Assembly (NCBI GenBank): GCA_910589415.1
Contig: OU342636.1
Location: 43,043,735 to 43,107,734, forward strand
Length of the DNA: 64,000 bases
Direction: 5' to 3'
From: Malachius bipustulatus
Lineage: Eukaryota > Arthropoda > Insecta > Coleoptera > Melyridae
Shown here piece by piece: positions 23,195 through 35,649 of the stretch. The first letter of the stretch is position 1, and every line of letters begins with the position of its first letter. The position numbers and the translations under genes were made by a program. Below the pieces are notes generated by a model. It ran no database searches, was not told the DNA's origin, and saw nothing but the letters and a program-made list of their open reading frames with translations.

Positions 23195-25112
23195 TAGTGT
23201 ATCAAAAAATAATGCACTGGTTTCTTCAGAAAGTCGAATACTTTAGCTATAAAATTGTGTTTATTATCAGTTTCTTAACAAGGTCCTCAATGATTGTCAA
23301 CGGCTTAATTAATAAGTTCATATTATATTTAAATATGAAACGGATATCCTAAAACGATATTACCTTCCTATGAAATTATCTGTTTGTGGTTAATTTAGAA
23401 GAAGTTATATAGTAGTGAAACCACAAACTATGCGATGTCTGATTCGCGACTATCGCCAAATCGAATTTTTGTTCATTTATACAATGATGATTGCACTCGG
23501 CGGAGATAAATCCTGATATCAATCGTAAATCGACTATAAAACTAGAGGTGGCGCCACAGACAATGAATCTTCTAATAGCCACAGTAATTAAAATAATAGA
23601 AAATTTTATTACGCACTAAACAATAAAATTTAAGCTGTTGTTTGATTATAAGTGTCTTGTAAGTTGTAAGTGCCTATTTACATTAACTGCCGGTACAAAA
23701 ATTCTGAGATGAGTTCTCTGAAAATCGCGTACATGCGTTCATGAATGGAAGATACTTGGCGGATGAAAATCACCGTTACCCATCATTTATCATGGTGCTT
23801 TGTCTTCGGTATGGCTCTTAATTGGAATTAAAGGCGCGTCGTCCTCATAAACGTGATGTATATCTTCAACGAAGACTTCTGTAACAAATAATAGTAATTA
23901 AAGTATTTGAGGGGAACGTGTGTGACTTGTGACTCTCGCGCATATGGTTTCACTACAATATTTAATAATAATTATATTCCGAGAAACAGAAACCAGCGGA
24001 TGTCACGGGTTAAAAAAATTACCAGCTTACATCCCCTGTAAGTATGTTTTGTCTCCTTTGCCGAATAAGCTCGTTTTCCGGAGAAAATTAATATTTTAAA
24101 ATATGACGAGACCCACCAATATGAGAAAATAACGTAATCAGAACTTTGACAACACAATGTTAAAGATTGGCATTCTGTATGAAATATTTCCAAATTATTA
24201 AATTTTAGGGAGCGAATTATAGCTTTAATCTAGAAATATTTCTTACACGAAGCCCGATCTGGAAAAAAGTTATTCTTTAATAATTATATCTAAAAGGTGA
24301 TTTTATGCAGGGTGTTTCACCATCAGCATACCGACAATAACATAGATGTATAGTTTTTCAAGGCGATTCAGCATAGGTTCTGGTTTTGAAATTTTTCTGA
24401 GGCCCTTCGTTTCGATTATACAGGGCGATTCATGTATATTTTGCCCAAATTTTTGATGAACAGTACCTATCTTTTGTTCATTTACTTTATTTTTTTGTCT
24501 CTCGCGGTTCTGTCAAAAAGTTCACCTTTCTATCATTTTCTTCAATAAAGTTTCAGTGGCATTTTCGAAAAATACATGAAAAATGCTACAATTGCGACAA
24601 AAAATAAAAATTGATTGGCACCATTACATTAAACTGAATCAAGATAAAGAAGAAGATAAGAAAAAATAAAGACTTTCAGTTTTTTTCAAGATTTCAATTC
24701 ATGCATGGTTTTTACCTGCGTATTTAGTAGTTAGTTAAAATAAATTCGCTTGTTCTACAGATTTATACAGAATTAGAGGAACTCTACTAAGTATTTTTTT
24801 CGAATTCCTCGCTCTCGAGTTAAAAAATATGGAAATTTTTACACTTTTAGGAAGAGATTTCGATTTCCAAGTCTCAACGTTTCCTGTGTGTTCAGAACCG
24901 GCGATTTTGGGGAAAGCAAAAATTAAAAATTATCCGCGACATCTTGCGATATATCATTTCTTATAGGTTTTGAGTCGCTGATTACGATGCTGAAAACCGT
25001 TTGTCGATACGATGAACAGTAAAAAAGTTACGAGCATCTCGACATTGCCAAAATCTCCAAAAAAAGGCCATACTACGAGTAACGGAAAATTTAATTTTCC
25101 GCGCTACTGAAA
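23195..25112. other. Unassigned DNA with decayed element ends
   Basis: Two truncated terminus-like strings occur: 'tgcagggtgtttcaccatca' at about 24307 and 'tatacagggcgattcatgta' at about 24418. Short open frames (minus 23376-23582, minus 23972-24193) have no recognised domain. Confidence 0.4.
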
Positions 25113-25870
25113 TAGTTAGGGCCGCGGTGACAAAAGTGCCTTGCAACTCCCAAACGGATGAGAAGCACGGTTTTGTATAGTTCGAGTGTCGTTCTCGAAA
25201 TCCGTGTTGTCGAGTAGGGGTCTGGCGTTCGGCGTTGGGCGGCTATAGTATTTTTTCCGAATTTTGCCCAGCGGTTCCAAAAATTATTTCCCAAACGGAT
25301 GAAAATTACTGGAGGGCATCTACGCAAACCCCCAATTACCGGAAAAATATTTTCATCCGATTTGATATTTGCAAAGAGCTCTTCCAGAAGCTCTAAAAAA
25401 ATGGAAAAAAGGGAGGGGGGGGAAATTTCCTCATTTGAACTTGAAATTTGGCAGGGAGATATAGTTCGTGTCTGAGAATATGTAAAAAAATTCTTTTTGC
25501 TCTATGTATCGCGATCGCTTTGTAACAATTTTCCAAAATTTAAATGGGCCAAATTTGATAAAGTAATTCCAAATTGAGTCTGTGTCAATTTAATTGTACT
25601 GCAGGCTACGGCAAGGATCAAATCGGATGAAAATATTTTTCCGGTAATTGGGGGTTTGCGTAGATGCCCTCCAGTAATTTTCATCCGTTTGGGAAATAAT
25701 TTTTGGAACCGCTGGGCAAAATTCGGAAAAAATACTATAGCCGCCCAACGCCGAACGCCAGACCCCTACTCGACAACACGGATTTCGAGAACGACACTCG
25801 AACTATACAAAACCGTGCTTCTCATCCGTTTGGGAGTTGCAAGGCACTTTTGTCACCGCGGCCCTAACTA
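25113..25870. mobile_element. Palindrome with two apparently identical 254-base arms
   Basis: Left arm 25113-25366 and right arm 25617-25870 are reverse complements with no mismatch that I could find, around a 250-base spacer (25367-25616). The arms are richer in GC than the flanks. Each carries the same 71-codon stretch (minus 25091-25327 and plus 25656-25871, beginning MRRCPPVIFI), which is duplicated arm sequence without a known domain. 'cccaaacggatga' occurs twice in each arm. There is no TACAGGGTG end or evident target duplication. Confidence 0.88.
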
Positions 25871-28809
25871 AAAGAAAAATTCGAAAAATGTTACTTATTT
25901 AAAAATTTTGAGATTTAAACTCAGCATTTTGAGTTTGGAAATGTCGAAATATTATAAAAAAAAAAAATTGTACTGTGACTCTAAAACGCCGTCATAGGTA
26001 GTTTTTCAACTACTGCATACACTTTTAAGGAAAATGTATATTTTCAATTTCAATTTTATCTTCAAAAAATGATATCAATGAAAAAATAAAATTTCTGTTT
26101 GAAAAACAGTTAGAGAAACTCTTGTTTATTTCAAATTCCAGATGTACGCGATTTATATCAATCAATTATTTATTTACATAGGTCCTTAAATATTATTTTT
26201 GAAATAATCTACAGGCTATTAGAAATGAAAATTATCATAACTCATAGGTTAAAAGGGGGTATTTTCAACGCAAATCGTTTAATGTAGGTACCTAGGTATT
26301 TGTTCGGAAGACAAAACATCATCCTTATCTGTATCTGTACGCGAGGGCGTCGACCTCTTTTCAGCAAAGCAAACATGCTTTCTGCACAATTCTTCCTGTG
26401 CTGCTATGCACCTGCACAGATCATAATAATTTACTAATACACACCCATATCAAATATCACCGTAACTGAACAGAGATGGGATTTCAAGTGTTACTTAATA
26501 ATCAAATATTTTAAGAAATAAAGAATAAAGACAAGACATGAACATAATTACAAATCCAAATAAATAAGTACCTAATTAGGTATAGGTATACTTACCAGAG
26601 AGAAAATCACCTTAGGAATCTTTGACTAATCATATATTAGGTGTTAGAGTCGCGGATACAGGTGATACAACAAAGCTACATCCTCACAATACAAGATCTA
26701 CATCTTAAGATTGCATAATTTGATAGAAGTTTGTTCCTATCTAGGAACTGAGCAACGACAACGATTGTTAAAGTCACAGACAAAATCATAACGTACTTAA
26801 ACGGTGTTCGAAAAGGATTCTGTTTGGAGTATAAGGGCCTGACAGCAAAGAGGTTTCTCTTTTTGTGTTAACTGGATCCACTTTTTTTATGGGGCTGATT
26901 CGGAAAAAGGTACTTTTTTTCTTGAAAAAACTAAAAAAAGTGTCTTATAAATAAGCCAAAATGAACGTTATAGTGATGCCAACGATTTTAAGGTTTTAAT
27001 TTTAGTATCCGAATGTACCAACATCTTTCTCCTTTATACAACAGATTTTAACAAGTTTCTCACGGAATCGAACAAGAGGATAAAAAAGAAGAAAAAACGA
27101 AAAAAACAAAGAAAGTCGAGTCATGCACAAAATCGAATAAGAATTACAAATCTCAGTGAGTATATTATTATTAGTACATGCCTTTACTGATGCGTCATAA
27201 CACAATCTCCTCTATGTTAAACATCGGCAAATGAACACTCGCAAAGATTCTGCAGGCTTCCGTGAGTATTTTCAAGGACAAAAGCGCAAGTCAAGAAACA
27301 TTTGAGAACTCTGATGGGAAAAAGGAAACTTTCATCGCGCTATACAATGGGAAAAACAACTCAGGTATAAATTGGGCGCAAACATATGAACATGTCGAAA
27401 TTACCGTCTTCCGAATTCCTATCAGCCCACCAACATTTCTTATCGAGTTTTCTTCCAAGCCATAAGTTCAAAAGTGGCTTGGAACTGACCTGGAACCAAC
27501 CAAATGGGGGTGGAAGAGAACATCATGATTAGAACTATAGTGACCATGCACCGACGCACCCGACTGCATCAGATACATTTCTTAAAATGATCTCTTGCAA
27601 ATGACGAACGGTTGTATGTGGAAAAGCCTGCGGTTGCCGAAAAGATGGACTTAATTGCTCGCTTATTTTCGAGAATTGTACCGCCAGTTTGTTTACCGAT
27701 GCCCCTATAGGTACCAGATTGAAGACGAGGACAACGACAATGATCCACCAATCACTCCCCGAGAAGCCAGAGAAGAGCAATATATATTACATGGTTAGAC
27801 TTAAACGGAATCCTAAGCTCCCGGGAAGACAGAGTACCTGGGCATTAGTGACACAGACTTAGATCTTCCATCTTACCCCACAAAAAAACTAAGATATCAA
27901 GAAAAAAAAAAACTTACCCTAAATATTCGATTTCAACAAAAACGCTGCCTGTGGATTAGGCCTACCGGGGAAACGTCAAAAAAAAAACACCAAAAAAGTC
28001 TACCTCTGCTGTGGTGTGGAAATGAGTTTTAGTCCTTTCCCCACCAGTCACGTTTGGCGTGTTCTCGAAAAATTGAAGAAACAAGAAATTCCACTTTACC
28101 TTCAATGAAAAATGCTGGAATTTAATTCACTACAAATTGTTACTGTTTCATTTTTCCGAGAAAACATGCAAAATGATGAAAACGTGAAAATTTCAAAAAA
28201 CATAAAATCCAAGATGGCGGAAGGTTCCCATATAAAATTTTGTTGTAAAACAGTGATTCCATGTTGTATAATGTCAACTAGCCTAAACTGCGTCTAAGAT
28301 AGTTTTTTTTTATGACGCAGAGTGATTGGACCGAGGATTGGAATATAATTTTGAAAAAAAAAATCAGGAAGCTACCTTATAACTCGTGGTTATAAAGCCA
28401 ATAAAGATTTTTGCACTGGCGCAGTGACCAATAAATACTATCTATCCTAAAGAATCGAACAGCTGCTCAATATGAGAACGAACTTCTCTTTTAATGGGAA
28501 CAGCTTCATCTTTATTCATCAGTAGATTACTGATGGTACCTACCTATATCATCTAGCTCGAAAGATCAAAAAATGTATTGATATAGTAATATGATTCCTC
28601 TGAGGGATTAAAAAATTGCTTTAACTTCAATTTACTATATTGAGATTAGGTACTTACTTACTTAGATATACATAATTACTTTTTTCTACAGTAACAGAGT
28701 AAAACCATTCTATTATTTTCATATTTTGAATAAAAATAACTATACATATAGGTACTCTTTTGAGTTTTATAAAATTATTATAAAATTATAGTCAATTTTT
28801 ATTTTCCAG
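25871..28809. other. Unassigned DNA upstream of the PR exon, probably intron
   Basis: The last bases are the intron's acceptor (TTATTTTCCAG, 28799-28809). The block 26330-26480 is of higher complexity and could be regulatory. Open frames plus 27262-27465 and minus 27535-27780 have no recognised domain. No earlier exon of the gene was identified. Confidence 0.45.
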
Positions 28810-29294
28810 AGGGCAGTGATGAAGAATTATTGATTCCGAATGAAAACAACTCAATAGAAGATTATTCCATGGAAAATGTAGCAATGGTACCACCCCAGTT
28901 TGAGGGTATCAATCTTATATTGTCTCCACTAGAATACCCAACGAACCTGAAACTTGAAAGTCTCGAAGATAGGCCAGAAAACCCTGGTGACATTAACTCC
29001 ACACTGACAGTTAAATCAGCCGATCAACTTTATGATCAGAGATCTGAAAAATGCTCACTTTTACGCGATTCCTCCAAACACATGACCTACCATCACAAAC
29101 ACGAAGATGACAAAGCTGAAAGCTCTTACCTGCAATCTGTGGCGTTGGTCTTACTCAAAGGCGTCGTACCTTCAGAGTTGGACTTCAGAGAGAATGGGGT
29201 CATCGCCAGGTCAACTATTCCTAAAGGAACTAAATATGGACCCTTTCATGGTAAATGGGCTGAGTCGCCTCAGGATACAAGATTTGCATGGGAG
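28810..29294 (+). CDS. ham: Internal exon of a PR-domain zinc-finger transcription factor (hamlet/PRDM3/16-like)
   Basis: This appears to be one exon of a sequence-specific nuclear regulator. It follows TTATTTTCCAG and ends GAG|GTAAGT. Two bases complete a codon from the previous exon, then 161 codons stay open and end in phase 0. Residues 1-110 are acidic and polar (GSDEELLIPNE...), as in the linker before the PR domain of this family. Residues 117-161 give VPSELDFRENGVIARSTIP, then KGTKYGPFHGKW and TRFAWE. This matches the start of a PR/SET fold: (I/V)P..(L/F)(D/E)(L/F)RE, KG.(K/R)(Y/F)GP(F/Y), (W/F).WE. The rest of the PR domain and all zinc fingers are absent to 64000, so the next intron exceeds 34 kb unless I missed a small exon. 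The hamlet assignment rests on family resemblance; another PRDM member is possible. Confidence 0.72.
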
Positions 29295-30810
29295 GTAAGT
29301 TTTTTTATTGCAAAACTTACCTATATATATTTTTTTTCAATTTCCGGCATATTTATGTATAAAAAAAAATACTTATATGTGATAACTTATAGGTAGTAAT
29401 TAAGTACGTATATCTATAAGTAAATCTTCATATTTTTTTATATTTATAAAGCACTATTAACGTCCACTGTTCAATATGATCTACTTTCCCAGTTTTCACC
29501 CGGTATATAATAATGCTCTTCTAGAATTTCTGCAAATGATAGCTTATATAGTTTGACGACTTTATTTCTATGTATTTGGGGTTGAGAACTGGGGTAGTAG
29601 GGAAGCGATTGCTCCTGCATGTTTGTGGAAACAGCAGATCATATAATTTCCTAAAATAAGGGAGCGTTAATCCTATTCATCGGGGTGTGAAATCCTCACG
29701 GCACACAAATGTAGATCATGCGAAAGGGACATATGCCGTTTGTGTATCTAAGGACCAATAAAATGTAATATAATAATTTCACCCCAAAATGTTAAGAATT
29801 AGGTACAGTGGTAATACGTAGGTACATTAAATTTATTTTATTTAAACTCAGTTTGCAGATATTACACACCGAGAGTCTGTTCAAGTCAAGAATTATCCAG
29901 TCTAAATAATATAACCATAAAGTTTCAGTCGAAGTAAAAAAATTAAAATTAGGTGATATTTCTCTTTACTGATACACTTTGGTCGGCAATAACTGTCTTT
30001 TTAGAGATGGTTCAAAAAAACTTCTACTGCAAAAAAATAATAATAAAAACTTCTAGGAACAAAAATATTCGTGACTAATATTAGTGAAAAAATTATTTCC
30101 ATGCAATACAGTGCATGCGCATAAAAATAATGCACTGTAAAAAAAATATATTAGCGTATCCATTCTATATTTAATGAGACCTGCTTCTAGGGAAGTGTAT
30201 GAATTAATTTTCTTTAAGGAATTCTGAAATTTAGAAAAAATTACAAAATTCTTGTAGTAGGTAATATAAGCTAACCTTGTTTTTAGGTGCTTGAAATCAA
30301 GCAATTCTCGTCATCAATTGATTAATAAAGTTGCAAAACATTACTGAATAATGATAGTTTGCGAAACTTAGCACAGATATGTCAGATGCTTCAAATCCAT
30401 TGATAAATTTATTTGTGAATGAGTTCTCCAAGTCTACGAATAAAAAAATATGTTTGTGTGCTTTAAACGCAGATAATCAGTATCTATGATAAGAATAAAT
30501 AAACAAATTACCTACTTGCTAATTAACAAAGAATTGAATTTCAAAACAAATACCAGACTTTCGACAAGGACGCATTAGCAAGGACTAATCACATGGTAAA
30601 AAATAAATAATGTTGCATCGGTAAAGATAAGGCTGGAGCTTATTATGATTTAGAGCGGAAGCAGTATGATGACGTAATCTACGCATGTAATAATATTATA
30701 TAATTTTTTATGTTTTTTTATTTTGTTTATTATTTCACGGTTTTATCAAAGGTTATTGAAATTAAATCGTATACATAGGTATTTACCTAAATAATTTTTA
30801 TTTTGTTTTC
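29295..30810 (+). other. Start of the intron after the PR exon
   Basis: The GTAAGT donor is at 29295-29300. The reading frame stays open past the donor for 33 more codons, to a stop at 29394-29396. The rest is AT-rich, with no repeat or second exon I recognise. Confidence 0.55.
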
Positions 30811-31370
30811 AATGGTCTGGTTTGACAAAGGTCGATTAGTTCTAAACTTTTAGTTTTTTGAAAGCTCCGGTTTAACAAAGTCCAGGTAGCTGGGAATTTT
30901 TATTTCTTTTTTAAATTCTCTCGATTTTATTTTTGCTTGTCCGGTTAAATTGATTGGTTTTTGCAAGGTCCCGGTTTGACAAGGTCAGATTGGCTACATA
31001 TTTTTTTGCACCGTTTGACAAGGTCCTTTTGTTCAATTTTTTTTTGTATGGTTAGGCTTGTCGAGGACTGGTCAGCTTGAATTTTTTTATTTTTTAAGTT
31101 CTGGATTACCAAGGTCAGGCTAGAACGAATTTTTTTGCTACAAAGTCTCCGTTTTGACAATGTGTAGGTAGATCCGATTTTTTTCCATATATTATCTTGA
31201 TAATATTGACAAGGTCGGGATAACTCGAATTTTTTTTCAAGGTCTGGTTTGACAAGGTAAGGTTGATTCAGGATTTTTTTGATGATTTGACAAAGCCCGG
31301 TTAGCTCTAACTTTTTTCTGCAAGCTCCATAATTTGTCGAGGTTTGAAAAGGAGATTGGCTCGATTTTCA
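30811..31370. repeat. Degenerate tandem array, roughly 40-60 base units
   Basis: About a dozen diverged units follow each other. Each has a core like 'ccggtttgacaaggtc', then 'aggttagctcgaa', then a T-run of 5-9 bases. Clear cores are near 30818, 30868, 30970, 31013, 31206, 31242, 31286 and 31336. Unit length varies through the T-runs and small indels. No long frame survives. The minus-strand frame at 30945-31160 is a by-product of the repeat. Confidence 0.75.
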
Positions 31371-31373
31371 AAA

Positions 31374-32225
31374 TGTTTCTAAATAGAGTACCATAAGTTG
31401 GAGAACCTGTATATGAATGTAAAATTTTCAGAAAATTTAAATGAATATTTTTCGGAAAATAGTTTTAAACGAGATGTTTGAGTGTCAATTTACTATACAG
31501 GGGTTTTAATTGTATCTTTCTACAGCGTGGACCAATAATTCTGATTTTTGTTATACAGTTTTTCTCTTTAATAAGCACGCGGTGGCATAGAATCCAGGAT
31601 TTTGCATCCAGGATCCAGGAACACCTTTTGTCTCATAAAAAAATTCGTTTTTGAATTTTTTTCCGTAATGCCAGATTAAATTGCTATAAAAAAGGTTGGA
31701 AAAATTTATGCTTATAAAATTTCAATAGAACGCACCGTTTTCGAGAAAAATTCAAATGTAGCGTTCTTAACTTTTTTTTTATTATTTCCTTTTAATAGTC
31801 GTTCATTTAATAAGTACCATAAATTGAAGGGATTGAAAATGAAGCTAAAATATTAAAAAAATTAATTGTAAATGTCATTTACAAAACAGGTTTTTCAACA
31901 GGTATATCTCGGTTAAATAACATTTTCGAAAAAACGTTTCTACATCTGCAAGCCCTTCGATTTATTGTACCTACTAATCTTAGACTATATTAAATAACAA
32001 TAATAAAAATTAAGAAATGTAAAAAAAAACTTCTTCTCTTCTATTTATCAAAAAAAAGGGTGATTTTTGATCGATATTTTAAAAGTAATATTTTTTATGG
32101 CATCAACTTAAGTAATGTAGCATTCCGAAAAAAAAACAATAAAAAAATAGCAAAACCAGTCCCTGGAAAAAAACCTGGATTCTACGCCACTTGGTGCTTC
32201 AATTATACCCAGATTTTTTTCCAAA
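31374..32225. mobile_element. Diverged relatives of the 42 kb foldback family
   Basis: 'gtttctaaatagagtaccat' at 31374 matches the terminus of the elements at 42015 and 51045 ('gtttctaaatggagtaccat'). 'gcggtggcatagaatccagg' near 31582 and 'cctggattctacgccacttg' near 32174 mirror each other and resemble the 'cagtggcgtagaaacagg' block of that family. The element is old and probably rearranged. The frame at 32060-32245 lies in it. Confidence 0.55.
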
Positions 32226-32269
32226 TGAGTAGGACTGGTTATTAAATAGAAAACCTGAATACAAAAATT

Positions 32270-32620
32270 TTGGATGTCGTCCGATTAAAATTTCTCAAAC
32301 GGATTTGGATAGAAGATGAATAGAAGTGCTCAGCTATGAAATTTTTAATTATCTTCGATTTCCATTTAAGAATGCTGAAAAATTGGTAAAAACTGCGCGC
32401 AAACTCGAGCATAAACGGCGAGCGCGCGAGAGTGTTCGTGGAGTGGAGGTGTAACATCATATACGAGAAACGCTCGGCCGTTTTCGCTCATGTTTGCGCG
32501 CGATTTTAACCAATTTTTCAGCATTTAAATGTAAAACGAAGACCGAATAAGTTTTATAGCTGAACACTTCTACTTTCCTAGTCCGTTTGATAAATTCAAA
32601 TCGAATGACCTCCAGAGTCC
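32270..32620. repeat. Inverted repeat with GC-rich apex
   Basis: Arms about 32270-32430 and 32475-32620 pair imperfectly. Blocks include 'tcaaacgga', 'agaagtg.tcagcta', 'aatgctgaaaaattggt' and 'gcgcgcaaac'. The centre (32395-32480) is unusually rich in CG and includes 'gcgagcgcgcgagag'. No target duplication or coding content was identified. Confidence 0.75.
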
Positions 32621-32629
32621 ATCCAAACA

Positions 32630-34035
32630 TCCATCAGGCTTGCTGCAAAATATGGTGTGAAGAACTTCTGATTGCGCGAAAAGTAATTATTAGACAGCGT
32701 CTGGCTTTTGCACACAGGAAGTATCTATATCTATCAATATCGACTATCTCGCAAAGAGCCTGCACTACACCTCAAAAAATGACGACGTTGCCAACTTTTG
32801 AAAAAACGCTATTTTTAGGCTTATTTTTCTGTTTTCTCTCTTAAATAATAAACCGATCGGGTTGTTTCAGGTCTCATTTTCTTCATATTTTAATTATCTA
32901 TAATTAGTCAATAGATCATTTACATTGCTCCTTCAGTTTCTTTTTTATAAGCTAAAATATATATAAAAAATAAAAAAAGTTAATTTGCACGAGCTAATGG
33001 AGAAAATGTTAAACTCGGGTAGAAAATTGACCAGTTTGGATGTGGGATGAGCTATTCCGCATGTGATGGCACCCGCGGCTTTTCGTTGCTATTTTTTTCA
33101 ATAAAAAAGGTCTATTTGTTTATGGTCTAATTCTAATTCGCCTACGTTGAAATAGCGAGCGGGAAATCTAAAAAAACTGTCCCATTGTAGTTATAATACT
33201 TTATGCAATATTTACGCGAATTTACCTTTAGAAAATACCAGGTGACGTTGTGGTTAGACCTCTGACCTGTTATCGATCAAAGTTACAGATTTCAGATAAT
33301 TTTCTTTATCAGACAGAATTCTTTTTTATACAGGGTGTCCCAAAACTCAACGTCATCCCTTGAAGGGCTGGTAGGCCAAGTCATGACTGACCAGAATATC
33401 ATAAGATGATCTCAGTAAATAATTGTTTATTTTCGAGATAATGGAACTTTTATGAATTTTCTGAAAATCGATACCTTAGATCTGTTTTTCGAGTGTCAGA
33501 GTTGCAAAATTTCATATTCTTACATTCTTAATTTCGTTACGCAATGCTGAATAGCCCCATTAATGATTAAGTGCCGAAGAAATATTATAGTGCCCTACCT
33601 TTTAGGAAAATTATCAATTTTTTTGCCCGATAGAAAATTTTTGTTTTTTCATGTCACAACTTTGCCACTTCATACATGAAAAAAAATTACCCCGTGAACC
33701 TGGCAAGTTATTCCTAAAAATAACCCCTTTGATCTGGTTTCTGCAATGGTGTAATATTTTGTATGCTTTACTTTAGAAATAAAATCATATCAATAAATAA
33801 TTTGAGAGGCGTACACAATAAAAGTACAGAGTGTTTTGTAATTGAATGTCAATATTTAAGGGGGTGATTTTTGGGTTCATTTTAAGAAGAAAACTTCATA
33901 AGAACGTATACGTCCTAAAAGTCTTAACTTTTGAGATACAGGGTGGTAAAATTTTATTAAAATAAATAATTTTTTCGTAATTTCTGTAATACCACTCTGG
34001 ATATTTTAATGAAATTTCGTATACAGGTATTACGC
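32630..34035. other. Unassigned DNA with two element-end scraps
   Basis: 'tatacagggtgtcccaaaac' near 33329 and 'gagatacagggtggtaaaat' near 33934 look like element termini, but no mirror end is near. Other short open frames (for example plus 32587-32844) show no domain. Confidence 0.4.
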
Positions 34036-34037
34036 AT

Positions 34038-34397
34038 CAATGGGCATTTTTTCATGTACCACGTTTCCTTTTTTTCCACTAGTAACGATGGTGCACGATC
34101 ATGCAGAATTTTACCTACATATTTTAGCAGACATTGATGGTACGCCACTGATTTCTGTTCAAATAGAAATCATTTTTGGAATCCCCATTCATTTCCAAGC
34201 AAGTTTGATCACTTGTTTTTTTTTCAGACCGATGCACTGTTTCCGCCGAAAAAAATAAAATCTGTTTCTCTACATGGTCACAAGGTTGTCGTTAAAATGA
34301 CAATAAAAAAATATAAAAATACGCAGGTAAAATTTTGCACGATCGTCACTAATGGAAATAAAACAAAATGTGGTACATGAAAAAATGCCTCTTAGCA
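34038..34397. repeat. Inverted repeat, about 85-base arms
   Basis: The left arm 34038-34125 contains 'gcattttttcatgtaccac' and 'cgatggtgcacgatcatgca'. The right arm 34310-34397 contains their diverged complements. Spacer is about 180 bases. The opposed open frames at 33957-34148 and 34040-34258 are side effects. Confidence 0.75.
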
Positions 34398-35330
34398 GTG
34401 ACGGCACTGTGAAGGTAATATACCTATAGTAATATGAAGCATTAAAATAGATATCGGTGTCATTTTCTTGTTTAAATTATGTAAGTAGATAATTCGATAT
34501 AGACTTATCTTTCTATCTAAAACAGAGGCAAACAGCTTTTATAAGACAAATATTATATTGAATGATCGAGTCGGTTTAGTACCTTCTAGGACTCAAATCT
34601 TTCTAGTTTTCTATAATAAAACCTAGCATGAAGTACCTTAGTATACCTAACCAGTTAAGACTTACGTCTAGAATTGAGGTATGATAAAAATATTTAAAAT
34701 TGCTTGATTTTTTTGTAATTACGTCGTGCAACTTATTAACTAGGTATACGTAAAAATAATAATCTTGTAAGTGGGTCGCAGATATTTTTTAATAACATGC
34801 AAGCAAATTCAGTTTTTTGCAAATACTATATCTACAAGGTTATAGATTAAGAAAAAAATATAGAAGAAATAATATTTTACAATAAAATGTATAAAATGTA
34901 CTATTTAAAATTTAAACTACCTAGTAATTAGTTATAGGTACATTTTCTATAAATATTATTATTCTCTAAACCTAGACCTGGATATATTAACTATTTGAAC
35001 AAAACTTCATTTATTTATTTTATTAAGGGATTCGATAATAATTCTCTTATTAAATATCGATATTTTTATGAACCTATAATTTAAATATGCGACATATAAT
35101 TTTTAGACTATAAGTAGGTAGTGAATCATTATGTAACGAAAAAATTGATTTTCGCGGTTAATACCTATTTGTAAAATAAAAAAAAAAATTACCGAAACAA
35201 GTCAATTTTTAAAATAAATTTATGATCCATGGACGTTACATTTTTTTATGGGATGTTTATTGACTCATATGCAATAATGACGATATTGTCTACTTTTTTT
35301 TTATATTAAAAAAAATACAATGTCATCATT

Positions 35331-35648
35331 TGAAATCATAGTTGATTCCGGGCTGTTTTGTCATGATCCATGGAGATTTGCTCCGAACTTTTCGTCTACA
35401 GCTGCGGTAGACATCATCATCAGCGGTTACGAGTGCGCAAGCGATGCTTCCATTCCTCGTGCTCACAGATAACTGGAATAATATATTGTTATTGTTAATA
35501 TAATGCTATTAGTTATATCAGTGAATTTGAGGAGTGGAAGCTTGTGCACACGTAATCGCTGATGATGCCTACCGCAGCTGTAGACAAAACGTTCGGAGCA
35601 AATCTTCATGGCCCACGGCAAAACAGCTCCAAATGAACTATGATTTCA
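35331..35648. repeat. Inverted repeat, about 120-base arms
   Basis: Left arm 35331-35458 and right arm 35529-35648 pair with scattered mismatches. Shared blocks include 'gaaatcatagtt', 'gcagctgtagac' (complement), 'gatgatg' and 'gcttccattcctc'. The pairing may extend outward through 'tcatcatt' strings at about 35324 and 35690. Non-coding. Confidence 0.78.
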
Positions 35649-35649
35649 A

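Noticed and set aside
25091..25871. Two identical 71-codon frames on opposite strands
   Set aside because: They are the same arm of a perfect palindrome read twice; no recognised domain.
30811..31370. CRISPR-like array
   Set aside because: Units are diverged and of variable length with T-runs, not identical repeats separated by unique spacers, and the DNA is eukaryotic.
35560..35595. Hammerhead-like 'ctgatgatgcctaccgcagc' followed by 'aaaacg'
   Set aside because: Stem II does not close properly and the GAAA core is absent. The string is part of an inverted repeat.
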